The notes beneath the pieces are model-generated. The model saw only the letters and a list, made by a program, of their open reading frames with translations, was not told where the DNA came from and did no database searches. DNA of 28,905 nucleotides from an uncultured Eubacteriales bacterium (GTDB lineage: Bacteria > Bacillota_A > Clostridia > Oscillospirales > Oscillospiraceae), in contig ONPY01000066.1 in NCBI GenBank assembly GCA_900319835.1, forward strand, positions 1 through 28,905. Direction: 5' to 3'. Shown piece by piece: positions 1 through 7,670 of the stretch. The translations under genes and the position numbers were made by a program. Every line of letters begins with the position of its first letter. Position 1 is the first letter of the stretch.

Positions 1-126
1 CCTTTCGGTTTTGTCTGAGCAACTCAACCCTAACACAGGTACTCTCTATTCGCTATTCTTTTTTACCTTCTGTCACACATCATTGTAAACCCTACACTGT
101 CGAGAGGGCAGGAAATGAATGTTTTA
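1..126. other. Gene-free window edge
   Basis: No coding region can be supported here. The stretch is AT-richer than the genes that follow. It probably holds the end of an upstream intergenic region, and no complete terminator or RNA gene can be recognised from the part that is present. Confidence 0.4.
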
Positions 127-156
127 TTGACAGACCGGGGCTGAAAGATGTATCAT
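127..156 (+). promoter_or_regulatory. Candidate sigma-A promoter for the P-type ATPase gene
   Basis: A perfect -35 TTGACA (127-132) is followed after 18 nt by TATCAT (151-156); CATAAT at 154-159 would be an alternative -10 with a poor spacer. The ATPase start codon lies 46 nt downstream, preceded by the ribosome binding site AGGTGAT (190-196). Confidence 0.5.
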
Positions 157-202
157 AATTTAAGTACGGAAACACACAATTCTTGTTTCAGGTGATTGTA
201 AA

Positions 203-2179
203 ATGGGAAAGACTCTTGCCAAAACATATAAGCATGAGTTAAAAAAAGAACACAAGGTCTCTCCCCGGAAGCAGAGCCGGAAACAAAGCCAGAAGAAGCC
301 CAGAAAACGGATCAGCTTTGCAAGCGGGAGAGACTTTGGCGCCCTTGCCGCAACTACAAAGCTGCAGCCGGCGCTGCTTGTTCTGGCGGCGCTTGTGCTT
401 GCCGTGCTTCTCTTTGTTCCTTTGAGCGGATGGATGCGCCCTGTTGCCTTTGCCATTCCGCTGTTGCTGGCCTCTGTACAGATCCTTCCGGAGACCGCAG
501 CAAAGCTCCGGGGCGGCAGCTTTCTCAATAATGAGCTCATCACGGTCTTAACGGCGATTCTTCTCTTTGCACTGCGGCTCTACCCGGAGGCAGTGCTCTT
601 GTTGCTGCTCTATGCGCTGGTGCGCTGGGCCGAGCGTGCTCTCTTTGAGAAGGGGAAGCAGGAATTGGATGAAATCCTGGATATTCTCCCGGATTCTGCC
701 AATTTGATTACCGAAGACGGGATTGCGCGCGTGCGTCCGGAAGAGCTCACCCCCGGCGATGTGATTCTCGTCAGCGCAGGGGAGAGGATCCCCATAGACG
801 GGACCATTGTGGAGGGAATCACCACGGTCGACACCGCGGCGATTTCCGGCCAGCGTTCTCCCTGGGCGGTAAATGAAGGCTACCGGGTATATTCCGGTTG
901 CATGAATCTGACCAGTGACATCAAGGTGCGGGTTACCCGCCGCTATGAACAGTCTACGGTCCGCAACGTGGTATATGTCGCGCAGGATGCGGAGGGTTTT
1001 CCCTCCGGGCAGGAATACGCGGCGCGGCGACTCGGCGTATTCTGGACACTTGGAATGCTGGCCCTCTTTCTGGTCATTGCCGTCGTGCTTCCGGCGTTTC
1101 GCGGCGCCTGGGCAGAGCAGCTCCGGCGCGGCGCCGTCCTGCTGATTCTGGCAAGGCCGCTGCTGGATGCGTTTGGTATTCCGCTGGCCTATCGGAAGGG
1201 ACTTGTCCTCTCGGCAAAGATGGGCGTTTTCTCCAAAGGGGAAGACTGCTTTGAGTCTCTCGCTCGGGCGGAGACGATGATTTTTGACAAAACAGGAACC
1301 ATTACCGAGGGCCGCTATACGGTGACGGACGTCTTCCCAACGCGCATGAGTGAGCAGCAGCTGTTGACCATTGCGGCGACGGCGGAAAGCTATTCAAGAC
1401 ACCCCATTGCAGCGGCCCTGCGTGAAACCGCCGGCAGAATCGACAGCCGTGTCGTGCGCGCCCTGAAGGCCAAAGAGATTCCCGGAAGGGGCGTGAGCGC
1501 CCTCGCGGGCGATAAGACGATCTATGTGGGCAACGCCGCCCTTCTGGAGGAACGCGGCATTAAATGCAGCATCCCAGCGCGCCCTGGCACTGCCATTCAT
1601 GTAGCGGTGGACAAACGCTATTGCGGACACATTTTGGTTGCCGACAAGGTACGCAAACGTGCCTTTGACGCATTGGAGGGACTGCGGGTCAACGGCGTGG
1701 AAAAGCTGGTGCTGTTGACGGGGGATGTGCTCTCGGTGGCAAGGCCGCTGGCTTCCCGGCTGAATTTTGATATGCTGCGTGCTGAACTGAAGCCGGAGGG
1801 AAAGGCCAAAGCTGTCGACTATCTGATGCAGAACAAAGGGGAGCGCACCTGTATCGCCTTTGTGGGTGACGGTGAAAATGACGGGCGCATTATGACCAGG
1901 TCCGACGTTGGGATCGCTATGGGGAGTCTCGGCTCCGACACGGCGCTGGCAGCGGCCGACGTGCTGATCATGGACCGTGACATTCTGAAGGTACCGCGCC
2001 TGGTCAATCTTTCCCGCAAAATCTATATGAGCTCCCGCATCAACATCCTTGCCGGTGTCGGCGGAACCGCCTTGCTGATTCTCTTTGCGGTGTTCGGTCT
2101 TCTGTCCGTTTCCGCAGCGGAGATCCTCTCCACGCTGCTGGCACTGGGACTTCTTTTCAACATGCTTCGGATTCATTAG
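203..2179 (+). CDS. Divergent heavy-metal-type (P1B-like) P-type ATPase
   Basis: This 658-residue membrane protein has P-type ATPase architecture. A Lys/Arg-rich N-terminal tail (about 1-40) stands where metal-binding domains often sit. Hydrophobic segments follow (about 55-95 and 110-140), then an actuator domain (about 150-260), two further membrane segments (about 277-335), the phosphorylation and nucleotide domains, and a C-terminal membrane pair (about 612-655). The phosphorylation motif DKTGT (D362), the HP motif (H400-P401), TGD (506-508) and GDGxND (555-560) are all present. Two hallmark motifs differ: the actuator TGE loop reads SGQ (215-217), and the membrane CPC motif reads ARP (317-319). 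ATP binding and phosphorylation therefore look possible, but metal coordination and dephosphorylation should differ from copper or zinc pumps. Substrate unknown. The next gene starts 11 nt after the stop, so the two are probably co-transcribed. Confidence 0.88.
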   Translation: MGKTLAKTYKHELKKEHKVSPRKQSRKQSQKKPRKRISFASGRDFGALAATTKLQPALLVLAALVLAVLLFVPLSGWMRPVAFAIPLLLASVQILPETAAKLRGGSFLNNELITVLTAILLFALRLYPEAVLLLLLYALVRWAERALFEKGKQELDEILDILPDSANLITEDGIARVRPEELTPGDVILVSAGERIPIDGTIVEGITTVDTAAISGQRSPWAVNEGYRVYSGCMNLTSDIKVRVTRRYEQSTVRNVVYVAQDAEGFPSGQEYAARRLGVFWTLGMLALFLVIAVVLPAFRGAWAEQLRRGAVLLILARPLLDAFGIPLAYRKGLVLSAKMGVFSKGEDCFESLARAETMIFDKTGTITEGRYTVTDVFPTRMSEQQLLTIAATAESYSRHPIAAALRETAGRIDSRVVRALKAKEIPGRGVSALAGDKTIYVGNAALLEERGIKCSIPARPGTAIHVAVDKRYCGHILVADKVRKRAFDALEGLRVNGVEKLVLLTGDVLSVARPLASRLNFDMLRAELKPEGKAKAVDYLMQNKGERTCIAFVGDGENDGRIMTRSDVGIAMGSLGSDTALAAADVLIMDRDILKVPRLVNLSRKIYMSSRINILAGVGGTALLILFAVFGLLSVSAAEILSTLLALGLLFNMLRIH

Positions 2180-2190
2180 GAGAGCGCCCC

Positions 2191-2757
2191 TTGAACGCAT
2201 ACGATTTTGATAAGACCATTTTCTATCCGGACAGCTCCGCCTGTTTTTTTCGCTATTGCCTGAAAAAGCACCCCGGGCCCGTGATGCGGGTCCTGCCGGC
2301 TGCGATTGGAATGTTTATCCGCTACCGGAAAAAGGAGCTTGGCGCCAGGGAACTCAAGCAGCAGTTGTTCTCTTTCCTCGCGGAGTTAAGTGATACGGAA
2401 GAGCTGGTGGCCTCCTTCTGGGAGGAAAACTTCTCCCGGATCGGCGGCTGGTATCTAAAGCAGAAGCGGAACGACGACGTGATCATCTCCGCGTCTCCCA
2501 CCTTTCTGCTGGAGCCGGTTTGCAAGAGACTGGGCGTGGAACTGATCGCAACCGAAATGGATATTCGCAGCGGCTGGATCAACGGTGCCAATTGCCACGA
2601 TGTGGAAAAACCCCGGCGCTTTTATGAGCTCCATCCCGGCGTAAAACCGGAGGCGTTTTATTCCGACTCGCTCTCCGATTCGCCCATGGCCGAAATCTCA
2701 GAGAAGGCCTATCTCGTAAAAAAGCACCGGCTGTCCCCCTGGCCGGGGAAGAAATAA
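2191..2757 (+). CDS. HAD-IB family phosphatase (SerB-like fold), TTG start
   Basis: The 188-residue product carries the haloacid dehalogenase motifs: DFDKT near the N-terminus (D5 and D7 as nucleophile and acid/base), the motif II serine in IISASP (S100), a candidate motif III lysine near K140, and the acidic motif IV SDSLSD (D159, D163). The helical insert between motifs I and II fits the HAD-IB group that includes phosphoserine phosphatases. The start is TTG, chosen because AGGAG lies a few bases upstream and the DxDxT motif begins only four codons later. It follows the P-type ATPase at 11 nt and is closed by a strong terminator, so the two form a transcription unit. The substrate cannot be told from sequence. 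Confidence 0.85.
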   Translation: MNAYDFDKTIFYPDSSACFFRYCLKKHPGPVMRVLPAAIGMFIRYRKKELGARELKQQLFSFLAELSDTEELVASFWEENFSRIGGWYLKQKRNDDVIISASPTFLLEPVCKRLGVELIATEMDIRSGWINGANCHDVEKPRRFYELHPGVKPEAFYSDSLSDSPMAEISEKAYLVKKHRLSPWPGKK

Positions 2758-2764
2758 AATCCTG

Positions 2765-2802
2765 AAAAGCGGGCTCTGCCGAAAAGGCAGAGCCTGCTTT
2801 TT
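2765..2802 (+). terminator. Rho-independent terminator after the HAD phosphatase
   Basis: A 16-bp stem with one G-T pair has arms containing GGCTCTGCC and GGCAGAGCC, a GAAAA loop, and ends in TTTTT. It separates the ATPase/phosphatase pair from the spoIIIA operon. Confidence 0.9.
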
Positions 2803-2831
2803 GCATAGCCGTAAGAGCCGCGGCATAAAGT
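2803..2831 (+). promoter_or_regulatory. Candidate sigma-E-type promoter for spoIIIA
   Basis: CATAAAGT (2824-2831) matches the sigma-E -10 pattern CATAnnnT, and GCATAG (2803-2808) lies 15 nt upstream as a possible -35. spoIIIA operons are known to be read by sigma-E in the mother cell. The implied transcript start near 2838 favours translation from 2851 rather than 2836. This is a visual match only. Confidence 0.4.
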
Positions 2832-2850
2832 TTGCATGGGAAGTGAGAAC

Positions 2851-3708
2851 ATGCAAGCACTGAGCCAGGCCTGCCAGATCCTGCCCGGTGATCTGGGACA
2901 GGCCCTGATGGAAAAACCGGATGCAGAGGAGATCCGCATGCGCCTGGGCAGATCGCCCACCGCGCTGATTCAAGGCAGAGAACAACTGCTTTTATCTCAG
3001 CCGGTAAATCGCGCGCAGATGGTTCGTGTGCTGGAGGCAGCGACTGGAGCCTCTTTTCACGCGGCGCCGAGCTTGAAAAGAGGCTTTATCCGTTATCGGA
3101 GCCTTCGGATCGGCGTCTGCGGAGAAGCAGCCATGGACCAGGACGAGCTGCTGACACTGCGCAATATCAGTTCTCTTGCTATCCGAATCCCTCACGAATC
3201 CGATGAAGCGTCCCTTGCTTTCGCGCAGCAGTTGATTGCTGCCGAACCCGGGAATCTCCTGGTCGCCGCACCGCCCGGCGCCGGAAAGACAAGCCTTCTG
3301 CGGGCTCTGATCCGCTCCGTCTCCGAGCAGGGTGTTCGCGTCGGCATCGCTGATGAGCGGGGAGAACTGTGGGCAGCGGATTCGGAGGGAAACGGTTTTG
3401 ATCTCGGCCCATGCAGCGATGTATTGGTCGGGCGGCCCAAGCTTGAAGCCGCCATGCAGCTCTTGCGTGGGATGAATCCGGAGATCATTGCCATGGATGA
3501 GATCACGGAGCCGGAGGACCTGGAAGCCGTGCGCGCCATTCTGGGCTGCGGTGTCGGCGTTTTTGCCGCTGTCCATGCAAGGGATAAACGGGACATGCTC
3601 TCCCGCGAGCTTTATCGCGGACTTCTGGCCGAAGGCGCTTTTCCTTTGCTTGCGGTGATTACACGGGAGAACGGCAAGAGAAGCTATCGTTTGGAGCGGC
3701 TGACGTAA
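2851..3708 (+). CDS. spoIIIAA: Stage III sporulation protein AA, secretion-type ATPase
   Basis: This is the predicted ATPase of the SpoIIIA-SpoIIQ channel between mother cell and forespore; it is related to type II/IV secretion ATPases. A Walker A motif APPGAGKTS lies at about residues 140-148, and a hydrophobic strand ending in MDE (IIAMDEI) serves as Walker B. Length (285 residues from this start) is near the family norm. GGGAAG sits 7 nt before the ATG at 2851. An in-frame ATG at 2836 has no ribosome binding site and lies at about the predicted transcript start, so it is less likely. Its stop overlaps the start of spoIIIAB by one base. Confidence 0.95.
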   Translation: MQALSQACQILPGDLGQALMEKPDAEEIRMRLGRSPTALIQGREQLLLSQPVNRAQMVRVLEAATGASFHAAPSLKRGFIRYRSLRIGVCGEAAMDQDELLTLRNISSLAIRIPHESDEASLAFAQQLIAAEPGNLLVAAPPGAGKTSLLRALIRSVSEQGVRVGIADERGELWAADSEGNGFDLGPCSDVLVGRPKLEAAMQLLRGMNPEIIAMDEITEPEDLEAVRAILGCGVGVFAAVHARDKRDMLSRELYRGLLAEGAFPLLAVITRENGKRSYRLERLT

Positions 3709-4217
3709 TGAAACTTGCCGGGAGCGCGCTGATTCTGTCCGCCGTCACATGGATCACAGGCGCAGTCCTATCCACACGGCACAAAAAGCTCCGCTGCCTT
3801 CACGAGCTCTCAGAGCTGCTGTTGCAGATATGCGGCGAGCTGGAGACCCTGGCTTTACCGATTCCTGAGCTGCTGGAGGCGTTATCCAGCAGGACAAGCG
3901 GGGCCGCGAAAGCATTTGTCGACGCGCTGCGGGAGCAGCTTTCCCGTCTGGGTGAGGCCGTTTTTTCGGATTTATGGGACGCTGCCGTCCGGACGGTCAT
4001 AACGGATGCCGAAGAGCCGACAGAGCGGATTATGCACCGGGCGGGGCTTGCGCTGGGGCGCTATGAACTGAAGCGCCAATGTCAGGTGCTGGGACAGTGC
4101 GCCGGGGAACTGGAAAATGTCTGCTGCCGCGGCGAGACGGCACTAGCCCGCAGCCGTCAGCTGCTTTGGGGACTGAACCTGGTATCGGCCGGCCTGCTGA
4201 TTATTCTCTTGAACTAG
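3708..4217 (+). CDS. spoIIIAB: Stage III sporulation protein AB
   Basis: The 169-residue protein has an N-terminal hydrophobic segment (about 4-22), a long helical middle with leucine-rich heptads, and a C-terminal membrane segment (about 153-168). This resembles SpoIIIAB, which is related to GspF-like platform proteins of secretion systems. It overlaps spoIIIAA by one base (TAATG), which implies translational coupling, and is followed by spoIIIAC after 8 nt. The assignment rests on position in the conserved AA-AH order as well as the topology. Confidence 0.93.
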   Translation: MKLAGSALILSAVTWITGAVLSTRHKKLRCLHELSELLLQICGELETLALPIPELLEALSSRTSGAAKAFVDALREQLSRLGEAVFSDLWDAAVRTVITDAEEPTERIMHRAGLALGRYELKRQCQVLGQCAGELENVCCRGETALARSRQLLWGLNLVSAGLLIILLN

Positions 4218-4225
4218 GAGCGGAT

Positions 4226-4420
4226 ATGGACGTTGATTTGATTTTTAAGATTGCCGCAATCGGAATTCTGGTCGCGGTTTTGAACATTCTTCTGCAGCGG
4301 TCAGGCCGGGAGGAGCAGGCGCTGATGACGACCATCACAGCGCTGGTGGTTGTGCTGATGGTGGTTGTGCAGAAGATCAGCGAGCTGTTCAACCTGATTA
4401 AGACCCTGTTTCACCTCTGA
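4226..4420 (+). CDS. spoIIIAC: Stage III sporulation protein AC
   Basis: A 64-residue protein made almost wholly of two hydrophobic helices (about 4-22 and 33-52) joined by a short polar loop, as expected of SpoIIIAC, a small membrane component of the SpoIIIA complex. The reading frame is open further upstream inside spoIIIAB, but the ATG at 4226 is chosen because TAGGAG lies just before it and the usual family length is about 65 residues. spoIIIAD starts one base after its stop. Confidence 0.93.
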   Translation: MDVDLIFKIAAIGILVAVLNILLQRSGREEQALMTTITALVVVLMVVVQKISELFNLIKTLFHL

Positions 4421-4421
4421 T

Positions 4422-4808
4422 ATGGAATTGCTGATAAAATGCACCGCTGTCGGTTTTTTCAGCTCCCTGGCGGCGCTGCTATTAAAACGCTACCATCCGG
4501 AGATCTCCTTCCTGCTGGGGGCAGCGGCGGTCGCTGTGACTCTCCTGGCATTTGCGGGTGTCTATGAAAGCCTGAAAAACGAACTGGAACAGATGCAGCA
4601 GATGATGGGGAACAGCGAAAATTATCTGGGCCCGATGGTGAAGTGCCTGGGAATCTCTCTGACAACACGGATCGGGTCCGGGTTATGCCGGGATGCGGCA
4701 CAGGGGACGCTCGCGGCCGCCCTGGAGCTGATCGGAATTTGCGCCGCGCTGCTGGTGGCTCTGCCGAGCATCCTTGCCATGCTGCGGACGATAGGCGGGA
4801 TGCTGTGA
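4422..4808 (+). CDS. spoIIIAD: Stage III sporulation protein AD
   Basis: The 128-residue integral membrane protein has hydrophobic segments at about 4-20, 28-48 and 95-127 and a polar middle containing an acidic and glutamine-rich stretch, as in SpoIIIAD. It lies between spoIIIAC and spoIIIAE, and its stop overlaps the GTG start of spoIIIAE (GTGA). It is a membrane part of the forespore channel. Length is normal for the family. Confidence 0.93.
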   Translation: MELLIKCTAVGFFSSLAALLLKRYHPEISFLLGAAAVAVTLLAFAGVYESLKNELEQMQQMMGNSENYLGPMVKCLGISLTTRIGSGLCRDAAQGTLAAALELIGICAALLVALPSILAMLRTIGGML

Positions 4809-5905
4809 AAAAGCTGTTTATGATCTTGTTGTTGCTTCCGCTGTTTTCTCTGTCTGCCTATGCAGAAATGCCGGAGGGGAAAACAGAGGAGATTTTTCAA
4901 ACAGAGAGATTGACCGAAGGGCTGCGGGAAGAAGAGCTGCTTGTGGGCGGAGAGCCCCGGATGGACGGGCGATACGATACGCGCGGTGCGCTGAGCCGTC
5001 TCTGGAAGCGTTTTCACAGCGCCGTATCCGACACTCTGCGCGAGAGCATGGCTCAGCTTGTCGGCCTTTCCGCTCTGCTTCTTTTCACCGGCCTTGCCTC
5101 CGCCGCCTGCGGGGCAGGTTCGATCCGCAGTCTTGTTGAACTGATCGGGGCCTGTGGCTGTGCAATTTCCCTGGCCGGCGGAGTGGAAAGCCTGGTAGGA
5201 GAGACCATGGAGGCGATGTATCGGATTTCGGATTACTCCAAAGCAGCGCTCCCGGTGGTGTTTACCGCAGCGGCTGCGGGCGGAGCCGTCACCTCAGCGG
5301 GGGGGCGCTTTGCCGCCGTGAGCTTTGCACTGGATATGATGATGACCTTGTCGCAAAAGCTGGTTTTGCCGCTGATCACGGCATATCTGGCTGTGACACT
5401 TGCTGGCGCACTCTTCCCAAATCCCATTCTCTCCGCTGTGGGGCAGTTTTCCAAATGGGCGGCGGGACTCGGCATGACTGCGATGGCCCTGTCCTTTACG
5501 GCATACCTCAGCCTGACCTCGGCGATCTCAACGGCAGTGGATGCCTCTGCCGTAAAGCTTGCGCGAACCGTACTCTCTGGAACGATCCCGGTGGTAGGAG
5601 GGATGCTATCAGACGCCTCCGCCATGGTGCTCTCTGCGGCGGGCATCGTCAGAAGCAGCGCTGGCGCCTTTGGCCTGGTTGCGGTTTGCGCCGTATGTAT
5701 TGGGCCCTTTGCAGTCCTCTCGGTAAAAGCGCTGCTGTTCAAAGCTGCCTCCGTGCTGGCGGATTCGGTTCAAAACGCCCGCATGAGCGCCCTTCTTTCC
5801 GGCATCGGCAATGCAACCGCCCTGCTGTTGGGAATGCTTGGCTGTAACAGTCTAATGCTGTTTTTGTCCTTTGCCTTGGGCATGAAGGCGGTGAGCGGGG
5901 GATGA
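4805..5905 (+). CDS. spoIIIAE: Stage III sporulation protein AE, GTG start
   Basis: From the GTG at 4805 the product is 366 residues and begins with a clear signal peptide: KK, a run of leucines, then AYA before residue 21. A polar extracytoplasmic segment follows (to about residue 75), then six or more transmembrane helices. This matches SpoIIIAE, the large polytopic member of the SpoIIIA complex. The frame is open further upstream inside spoIIIAD, but the signal peptide and the GTGA overlap with the spoIIIAD stop fix the start. The 3' end overlaps spoIIIAF by four bases (ATGA). Confidence 0.95.
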   Translation: MKKLFMILLLLPLFSLSAYAEMPEGKTEEIFQTERLTEGLREEELLVGGEPRMDGRYDTRGALSRLWKRFHSAVSDTLRESMAQLVGLSALLLFTGLASAACGAGSIRSLVELIGACGCAISLAGGVESLVGETMEAMYRISDYSKAALPVVFTAAAAGGAVTSAGGRFAAVSFALDMMMTLSQKLVLPLITAYLAVTLAGALFPNPILSAVGQFSKWAAGLGMTAMALSFTAYLSLTSAISTAVDASAVKLARTVLSGTIPVVGGMLSDASAMVLSAAGIVRSSAGAFGLVAVCAVCIGPFAVLSVKALLFKAASVLADSVQNARMSALLSGIGNATALLLGMLGCNSLMLFLSFALGMKAVSGG

Positions 5906-6387
5906 GAGAGGCTTTCAGAGCGGTGATCTGGCTTTCCGTTTTTTCCGGCGTGATTCTTCTGTTGTGCCCGGAGGGTGGTGTGAAGCGGGTGTTGAGCGTG
6001 CTGTGCACGTCTGCGTTGGCGCTCTCGATTTTGCCTGCCGTCAATACACTTGGGGTAGAATGGGAAACGGAGGCGATGGAGCAGAACTGGGCTTCGCAAC
6101 AGATTGAAGCGCAGGGCGCGGCGGCCGGATCCCAACTGCAGCAGATGTTCATACAATCCGAAGTGGAGACATATCTTTCTGATCAGGCGGTAGCGCTAGG
6201 AATCGGGGAGCTTCGAATACGGATTGAGACAAGACAGAATACAGACGGCTTCTGGATCCCGTGGGCTTCGGCAGTAGAAGAACCTCTGGAACCCTGGCAG
6301 AAGGACGCGTTGGGCAGAATGCTGCAGGAGGATCTGGGCATTCCGCCGGAAAGGCAGAATTGGAATGAATACGGACTGGAAGAATAA
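5902..6387 (+). CDS. spoIIIAF: Stage III sporulation protein AF
   Basis: This 161-residue protein has two N-terminal membrane helices (about 7-22 and 30-47) followed by a soluble domain, the layout of SpoIIIAF. Its start overlaps the spoIIIAE stop (ATGA). The C-terminal domain ends with a stretch resembling the ring-building-type fold of the family (QEDLGIPPERQNW). Its last 23 bases overlap the remaining start of spoIIIAG. It appears intact, unlike its downstream neighbour. Confidence 0.92.
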   Translation: MREAFRAVIWLSVFSGVILLLCPEGGVKRVLSVLCTSALALSILPAVNTLGVEWETEAMEQNWASQQIEAQGAAAGSQLQQMFIQSEVETYLSDQAVALGIGELRIRIETRQNTDGFWIPWASAVEEPLEPWQKDALGRMLQEDLGIPPERQNWNEYGLEE

Positions 6388-6593
6388 GCTGCTGCCCTTT
6401 CTGAAAAAGTATAAGGCACCGCTGCTTGTACTGCTCCTGGGGATCGTTCTGATGCTGATTCCCACCGGCAGCGGGCGGGCGGAAGTCCCGTTGCCGGAGG
6501 AGAGCGAGCGGCCGGCTTGACATTATCCGCGCCGTGAGCTCATATACTGGTTTCGGCTCGGATAGAATTACCATTCTCAAATTAGCCCATTGA
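6365..6593 (+). pseudogene. spoIIIAG: spoIIIAG remnant with internal deletion and frame change
   Basis: An ATG at 6365, 10 nt after GGAAAGG, opens a 51-codon frame ending with TGA at 6518-6520. It encodes a basic start, one membrane helix (about residues 19-33) and a short polar tail, as at the N-terminus of SpoIIIAG. In another frame, 6519-6593 encodes a stretch containing DIIRAVSSYTGFGSDRITIL, the expected C-terminal end of SpoIIIAG, with stop TGA at 6591-6593. Family members are about 190-230 residues, so well over 100 codons, including nearly the whole intermembrane ring-forming domain, are missing. The two pieces are out of frame. SpoIIIAG forms a ring in the channel between mother cell and forespore. 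An assembly error is the main alternative; the 51-residue peptide could still be made. Confidence 0.85.
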
Positions 6594-6615
6594 GCGCAGG
6601 GAAGGAGAACGAATC

Positions 6616-7158
6616 ATGATGAAGAATCGAAAACGAAACCTGACTATGCTGGCCGTGCTGATGTTTGTCTGTGCGGCAGTGGCCCTGAACTGGACGTACA
6701 ACAGCCGCTGGGGAAAGCCGGACGCGGAGATGGTCTATGCAGAGGATGCGGCCATGGCGGCGGCGCAGATGGACTTTGAAAAAAGCCTCATGGTCTCCGG
6801 CACGGAGTACTTTGCGGAGGCGCGGCTGACGCGCCAGGTCAGCCGGGACGAGGCCCTTTCTCTTCTGCAGACGGCGGCATCCTCGGAGGCGGCCTCCCAG
6901 GAGACCATCGACAGCGCCATGAACGCAATCTCCCACATGGCGGCCTGTTCCATGCAGGAGGCGCAGATTGAAAATATGCTTCTTGCCAAGGAATTTGAGG
7001 ACTGCGTGGTCTATATTGGAAACGACTCCGTCACGGTGGCCGTCCCCGCTCCCGCTGATGGTCTCAGTCAGGAGGCGGTGGCGAGGATCACGGAGGTGAT
7101 ATGCACCGAAACTGATTACGGACCCACGCAGCTGAGCATTATTGAAGTAAAAGCATAG
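6616..7158 (+). CDS. spoIIIAH: Stage III sporulation protein AH
   Basis: The 180-residue protein has an N-terminal membrane anchor (about 9-26) and a C-terminal ring-building domain. That domain carries the typical helix and strand pattern around AKEFEDCVVYI (about 124-134) and ends in IIEVKA. SpoIIIAH crosses the mother-cell membrane and pairs with forespore SpoIIQ. AAGGAGAA lies about 8 nt before the ATG; a second in-frame ATG follows directly. Unlike spoIIIAG just upstream, it looks complete and has its own ribosome binding site. It is the last gene of the operon and is followed by a terminator. Confidence 0.95.
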   Translation: MMKNRKRNLTMLAVLMFVCAAVALNWTYNSRWGKPDAEMVYAEDAAMAAAQMDFEKSLMVSGTEYFAEARLTRQVSRDEALSLLQTAASSEAASQETIDSAMNAISHMAACSMQEAQIENMLLAKEFEDCVVYIGNDSVTVAVPAPADGLSQEAVARITEVICTETDYGPTQLSIIEVKA

Positions 7159-7161
7159 GTT

Positions 7162-7208
7162 AAATGAATCTGTCGTCTCCGCTGGAGATAACGGCAGATT
7201 CATTTTTT
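7162..7208 (+). terminator. Rho-independent terminator of the spoIIIA operon
   Basis: Arms AAATGAATCTG (7162-7172) and CAGATTCATTT (7195-7205) pair perfectly, an inner CTCC/GGAG stem continues the hairpin, and a T-run ends at 7208. Confidence 0.88.
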
Positions 7209-7233
7209 ACATATGAAAAATGAATATTTTTGC

Positions 7234-7262
7234 TTCCTTTTTTACTTCCTCCATGTTATAAT
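7234..7262 (+). promoter_or_regulatory. Promoter of the Asp23-recN operon
   Basis: TATAAT (7257-7262) is preceded by TG in the extended -10 position (7254-7255). The -35 is weak (TTCCTT, 7234-7239, 17-nt spacer). The start codon of the Asp23 gene lies 27 nt downstream of the -10, with TTTTGGAGG as ribosome binding site. Confidence 0.6.
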
Positions 7263-7289
7263 GTTTTGATTTCATTTTGGAGGTATCCT

Positions 7290-7652
7290 ATGGGCGAGAA
7301 CTATATTACCTGCCAGGCAGAGAAGGGCAGCATTAATATTTCCGAAGAAGTTATCACCAGCGTCGTCAAATCCGCCATCAGCGAGATTGAGGGCGTGGCC
7401 GGGCTTTCCAACACGGCGGGCTCGGAGCTGGCTGAGCTCATCGGTCTGAAAACCGTGACCAAGGGTGTCAAGGTTCAGTTCGCGGATGAGAAGATCGTGG
7501 TGGACGTTATCATTACCGTGGTCTACGGCTGCAACATTGTCGAGGTCGCCAAAGAGGTGCAGGACAAGGTCATGTCCCTGGTGCAGGCCTCCACCGGCAT
7601 TGAGCACGCCGAGGTCAATGTCCACGTCTCCGGTATTTCCTTTGACCGCTGA
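7290..7652 (+). CDS. Asp23/Gls24 family envelope stress protein
   Basis: The 120-residue protein matches the Asp23/Gls24 (DUF322) family: an N-terminal stretch of INISEEVI, the IEGVAGL core, a strand-rich middle with VDVIITVVYG, and a C-terminal VNVHVSGI. These small cytosolic proteins are linked to the envelope and alkaline stress in Firmicutes; the exact function is not settled. The frame is open from 7230, but the ATG at 7290 is preceded by TTTTGGAGG at the right distance and starts at the conserved family N-terminus. In Clostridia this gene commonly sits just before nusB, as here (18 nt), and heads a long operon. Confidence 0.93.
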   Translation: MGENYITCQAEKGSINISEEVITSVVKSAISEIEGVAGLSNTAGSELAELIGLKTVTKGVKVQFADEKIVVDVIITVVYGCNIVEVAKEVQDKVMSLVQASTGIEHAEVNVHVSGISFDR

Positions 7653-7670
7653 GACCGGAGGTAAGCAAAG

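Noticed and set aside
2836..2850. Upstream ATG start for spoIIIAA
   Set aside because: No ribosome binding site, and it lies at or before the predicted transcript start from the sigma-E-like promoter.
4643..4804. Upstream extension of the spoIIIAE frame into spoIIIAD
   Set aside because: The GTG at 4805 gives a clean signal peptide and the usual stop/start overlap; the extension would place an Arg-rich segment before the signal peptide.
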